Below are positions 62,045 through 64,000 of a stretch of DNA of 64,000 nt, in pieces. The notes under the pieces were generated by a model that saw only the letters and a program-made list of their open reading frames with translations, had not been told where the DNA came from and searched no databases. The stretch lies in NCBI GenBank assembly GCA_015152525.1, contig SUTU01000010.1, positions 30,447 through 94,446 on the forward strand, read 5' to 3'. Made by a program: the position numbers and the translations under genes. Source of the DNA: Cyanobacteria bacterium SIG28 (lineage in GTDB: Bacteria > Cyanobacteriota > Vampirovibrionia > Gastranaerophilales > Gastranaerophilaceae). How positions within the stretch are numbered: the stretch's first letter is position 1; each line of letters starts with the position of its first letter.

Positions 62045-63403
62045 ATGTTTAAAAAGGTTTTAATAGCCAATAGAGGTGAAATAGCAGTTAGAGTTATAAG
62101 AGCATGTAGAGAATTGGGAATTCCTACAGTTGCGGTTTATTCGCAAGCAGATGCAAAGTCTTTGCATGTCAGACTTGCAACAGACGCATTTTGTATAGGA
62201 CCGGCTCAGAGTTCAGAAAGTTACTTAAATATTCCTGCTATTATAACAACAGCAATAATGACCGGTTGTGATGCAATTCACCCAGGTTATGGCTTTATGT
62301 CAGAAAGAGCTGATTTTGTAGATATTTGTGAACAACATAATATTAAATTTATAGGTCCTTCAGCTGAGTCTATGAGAAAAATGGGTGATAAGGCAACTGC
62401 AAGAAGAACTATGATTGAAAATAATGTACCTGTAACACCCGGCACAGGTATTTTGAAAACAGTTCAAGAAGCCAGAGAATTTGCACATAAAGCAGGTTAT
62501 CCAATTATTCTTAAAGCTACTGCAGGTGGCGGTGGTAAAGGTATGAGAATAGTTAGAAATGATGACGAATTGGAAACAAATATGACACTTTGTCAGCAAG
62601 AAGCACAAAAATTCTTCGGTAATCCGGGAGTTTATGCAGAAAAATTCTTGGAAAACCCTCGTCATATTGAAGTTCAAATTATAGGTGATTCATTTGGTAA
62701 TGTTATTCACTTAGGTGAAAGAGATTGTTCTATTCAAAGACGTCATCAAAAACTTTTAGAAGAAGCACCATCGCCTGCAATTGATGAAAAAACAAGGCAA
62801 GAAATGGGTGCTGCAGCTGTTAGAGCAGCAAAAGCCATTAAATATGAAGGTGCGGGAACTTGCGAATTTCTACTTGACCATGACGGAAAATGGTATTTTA
62901 TGGAAATGAATACCCGTGTTCAAGTTGAACATTGTGTAACAGAAATGATTTCTCAAGTTGACATTGTGCGTGAACAAATTCGTGTAGCTGCAGGTAAAGA
63001 GCTTGGTTATAAGCAAGAAGATATAAAACTAAGAGGTCATGCTATTGAATGTCGTATCAATGCTGAAGATTCTGAAAACGGTTTTATGCCTTGTCCTGGA
63101 ACAATTGATGCATATGTTGCACCGGGTGGTTTTGGCGTAAGAGTTGATTCCCACTCTTACCCTGGATATAAAATCCCGCCTTATTATGATTCTATGATAG
63201 GAAAATTAATTTGTTGGGGTGAAACAAGAAACCAAGCAAGACGCAGAATGTATCAAGCATTAAAAGAATATGTAATTCTTGGTGTTAAAACTACAATTCC
63301 TTTCCATCAACAGATTGTTGAGGATGAAGTATTTATAAGCGGTAAATTTAATACAGGATTTATCGAAGATTATTATAAAAGAATAGGAAAAGAATTTAAG
63401 TAA
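62045..63403 (+). CDS. accC: Biotin carboxylase subunit of acetyl-CoA carboxylase
   Basis: 452 aa ATP-grasp enzyme that carboxylates AccB-biotin. KVLIANRGEIAVRVIRACRE, HPGYGFMSERADF, ATP loop KATAGGGGKGMR, and EMNTRVQVEHCVTEMI. RBS GAGGGG. Complete and standard in length. Confidence 0.97.
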   Translation: MFKKVLIANRGEIAVRVIRACRELGIPTVAVYSQADAKSLHVRLATDAFCIGPAQSSESYLNIPAIITTAIMTGCDAIHPGYGFMSERADFVDICEQHNIKFIGPSAESMRKMGDKATARRTMIENNVPVTPGTGILKTVQEAREFAHKAGYPIILKATAGGGGKGMRIVRNDDELETNMTLCQQEAQKFFGNPGVYAEKFLENPRHIEVQIIGDSFGNVIHLGERDCSIQRRHQKLLEEAPSPAIDEKTRQEMGAAAVRAAKAIKYEGAGTCEFLLDHDGKWYFMEMNTRVQVEHCVTEMISQVDIVREQIRVAAGKELGYKQEDIKLRGHAIECRINAEDSENGFMPCPGTIDAYVAPGGFGVRVDSHSYPGYKIPPYYDSMIGKLICWGETRNQARRRMYQALKEYVILGVKTTIPFHQQIVEDEVFISGKFNTGFIEDYYKRIGKEFK

Positions 63404-63417
63404 GGCGAGGTAAGTCT

Positions 63418-63837
63418 ATGAAAAAAATTCTGTTATCGTTAGTTCTGGTACTACCTTTAACATCTTTTGCTTCAGATTATGGTGTTACCGTTCCTGAATG
63501 GGAAGATTTTGCACCGCCACCTTTTGTGGATGTAAAAGAACCTAAAAGAATCGGTAAACTTAATATTGTCGCAAGTTATTGGTATAAACGCAAGGTTGAA
63601 TTTGAAGAAGCTCTTGACAGATGCAAGTCTTTAGAAGCTAATGATGAAAGATTTGCTTGCTATGAAGAGTTAAAAGTTGATCAGTTTAAACAAAATACCG
63701 ATTATAACGCAAGAATAGAAGCAAGACAAAATGCGGCAGCCGGTATTCCTGAGATGACAGACAGAACTGACACTATGCTTCCTATTAATAATTATATAAA
63801 TAATTACACAAGGCTTATGCCAAATGAATTGAGATAA
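63418..63837 (+). CDS. Exported hypothetical protein
   Basis: 139 aa with signal peptide MKKILLSLVLVLPLTSFAS (cleavage near FAS-D). The mature part is acidic and Pro-rich at first (VPEWEDFAPPPFVDVKEPKR), then helical and charged, with a C-terminal Asn-rich NNYINNYTRLMPNE. It starts 14 bp after accC and shares its transcript. Two Cys (RCKSLEANDERFACYEEL) are spaced to form a disulphide. Unknown function. Confidence 0.75.
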   Translation: MKKILLSLVLVLPLTSFASDYGVTVPEWEDFAPPPFVDVKEPKRIGKLNIVASYWYKRKVEFEEALDRCKSLEANDERFACYEELKVDQFKQNTDYNARIEARQNAAAGIPEMTDRTDTMLPINNYINNYTRLMPNELR

Positions 63838-63873
63838 ATATTTAATAAAAAAATAAATAAAAAAAGGCTCATT

Positions 63874-64000
63874 TGAACTGAAACCCTAAAACTAGACAAA
63901 GTAAAAAAAAGTCGGTTTTAGGGTTTTAAATATATAAGGAGGCAAAATGAAACGAAAACCTTATACAGTTCAAGAAAAAGAAATACTTCTTCAATCAGAA
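63874..64000 (+). mobile_element. Left end of an IS3-like (IS150-group type) insertion sequence
   Basis: TGAACTGAAACCCTAAAACT at 63874 has the TG...-CCC-AAA-TAGACA form of IS3/IS150-group terminal inverted repeats. It is followed by a transposase-like start. A perfect 12-bp inverted repeat AAACCCTAAAAC (63881-63892)/GTTTTAGGGTTT (63915-63926) forms a hairpin before the RBS. The right end lies outside the window. Confidence 0.6.
63947..64000 (+). CDS. Transposase OrfA-like protein (partial, first 18 residues)
   Basis: ATG 63947 follows AAGGAGG. The frame reads MKRKPYTVQEKEILLQSE and runs off the window. The opening resembles helix-turn-helix OrfA proteins of IS3-type elements, and it lies inside the predicted IS end; identity is tentative. 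Confidence 0.5.
   Translation, partial: MKRKPYTVQEKEILLQSE

Overview
The window is AT-rich, densely packed bacterial chromosome. It carries standard-code housekeeping genes on both strands, rho-independent terminators (hairpin plus T-run), and Shine-Dalgarno sites of the AGGAG type. The gene set (ClpC, SecA/SecDF, FabI, AccBC, PflA, GH57 amylase, NblS/PhoR-like kinase), the very low GC, and numerous lineage-type hypothetical proteins suggest a gut non-photosynthetic relative of cyanobacteria (Vampirovibrionia/Melainabacteria, probably Gastranaerophilales). This placement is inferred from recall of such genomes; no rRNA is present to prove it.

Layout. 1-17.4 kb: core genes panC, purine nucleoside phosphorylase, typA, aspS, uvrB, secA and a phosphohexomutase, interspersed with lineage hypotheticals including a membrane AAA+ ATPase. 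17.5-24.6 kb: a structured RNA or leader, rpsL-rpsG, a putative lytic transglycosylase, pflA, a DegT-type aminotransferase, rsmI, a 5 x 53-bp tandem repeat and a small gene missed by the ORF track. 24.66-33.3 kb: accessory region with three tRNA genes (Ser-GCU, a CAU tRNA, Arg-UCU), a 5'-truncated SIR2-like gene, a truncated REP-type (RAYT) transposase, many palindromic and direct repeats, thrS, a PHP phosphoesterase and a higBA toxin-antitoxin pair between direct repeats. 33.3-40.4 kb: signal-transduction cluster (GNAT-like protein, REC-GGDEF-like-REC, two histidine kinases, a LuxR-type regulator, PC4-like protein). 40.7-63.8 kb: core genes for a Zn-dehydrogenase, lgt, clpC, bioB, fabI, tcdA, GH57, a sensor kinase, secDF, efp and accBC. 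The right edge enters an IS3-like element.

Most notable signal. Six promoters, on both strands and scattered over 51 kb, match the sigma-28 (FliA/SigF-type) consensus TAAAGTTT-N11-GCCGATAT nearly perfectly. Each has a decamer TTTGTAACAA-like box starting exactly 25 bp upstream of the -35. Most have one or two further copies phased at 10 bp. The six genes all encode unrecognised or surface-type proteins without signal peptides: a 324-aa coiled-coil protein, an acidic-loop/transglycosylase protein, 168-, 51- and 155-aa proteins, and a 603-aa acidic repeat protein. This looks like a coherent, activator-assisted alternative-sigma regulon. A second cross-cutting signal is a short N-terminal tag: a Ser/Asn-rich stretch followed by Phe at residue 11-13 and then Lys/Thr/Ser/Arg. 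It is shared by otherwise unrelated proteins. A third is a set of tRNA-end-derived repeat units next to two tRNA genes, one pair of which brackets the toxin-antitoxin module.

All functional calls rest on motif recognition by eye. No searches or folding programs were run.
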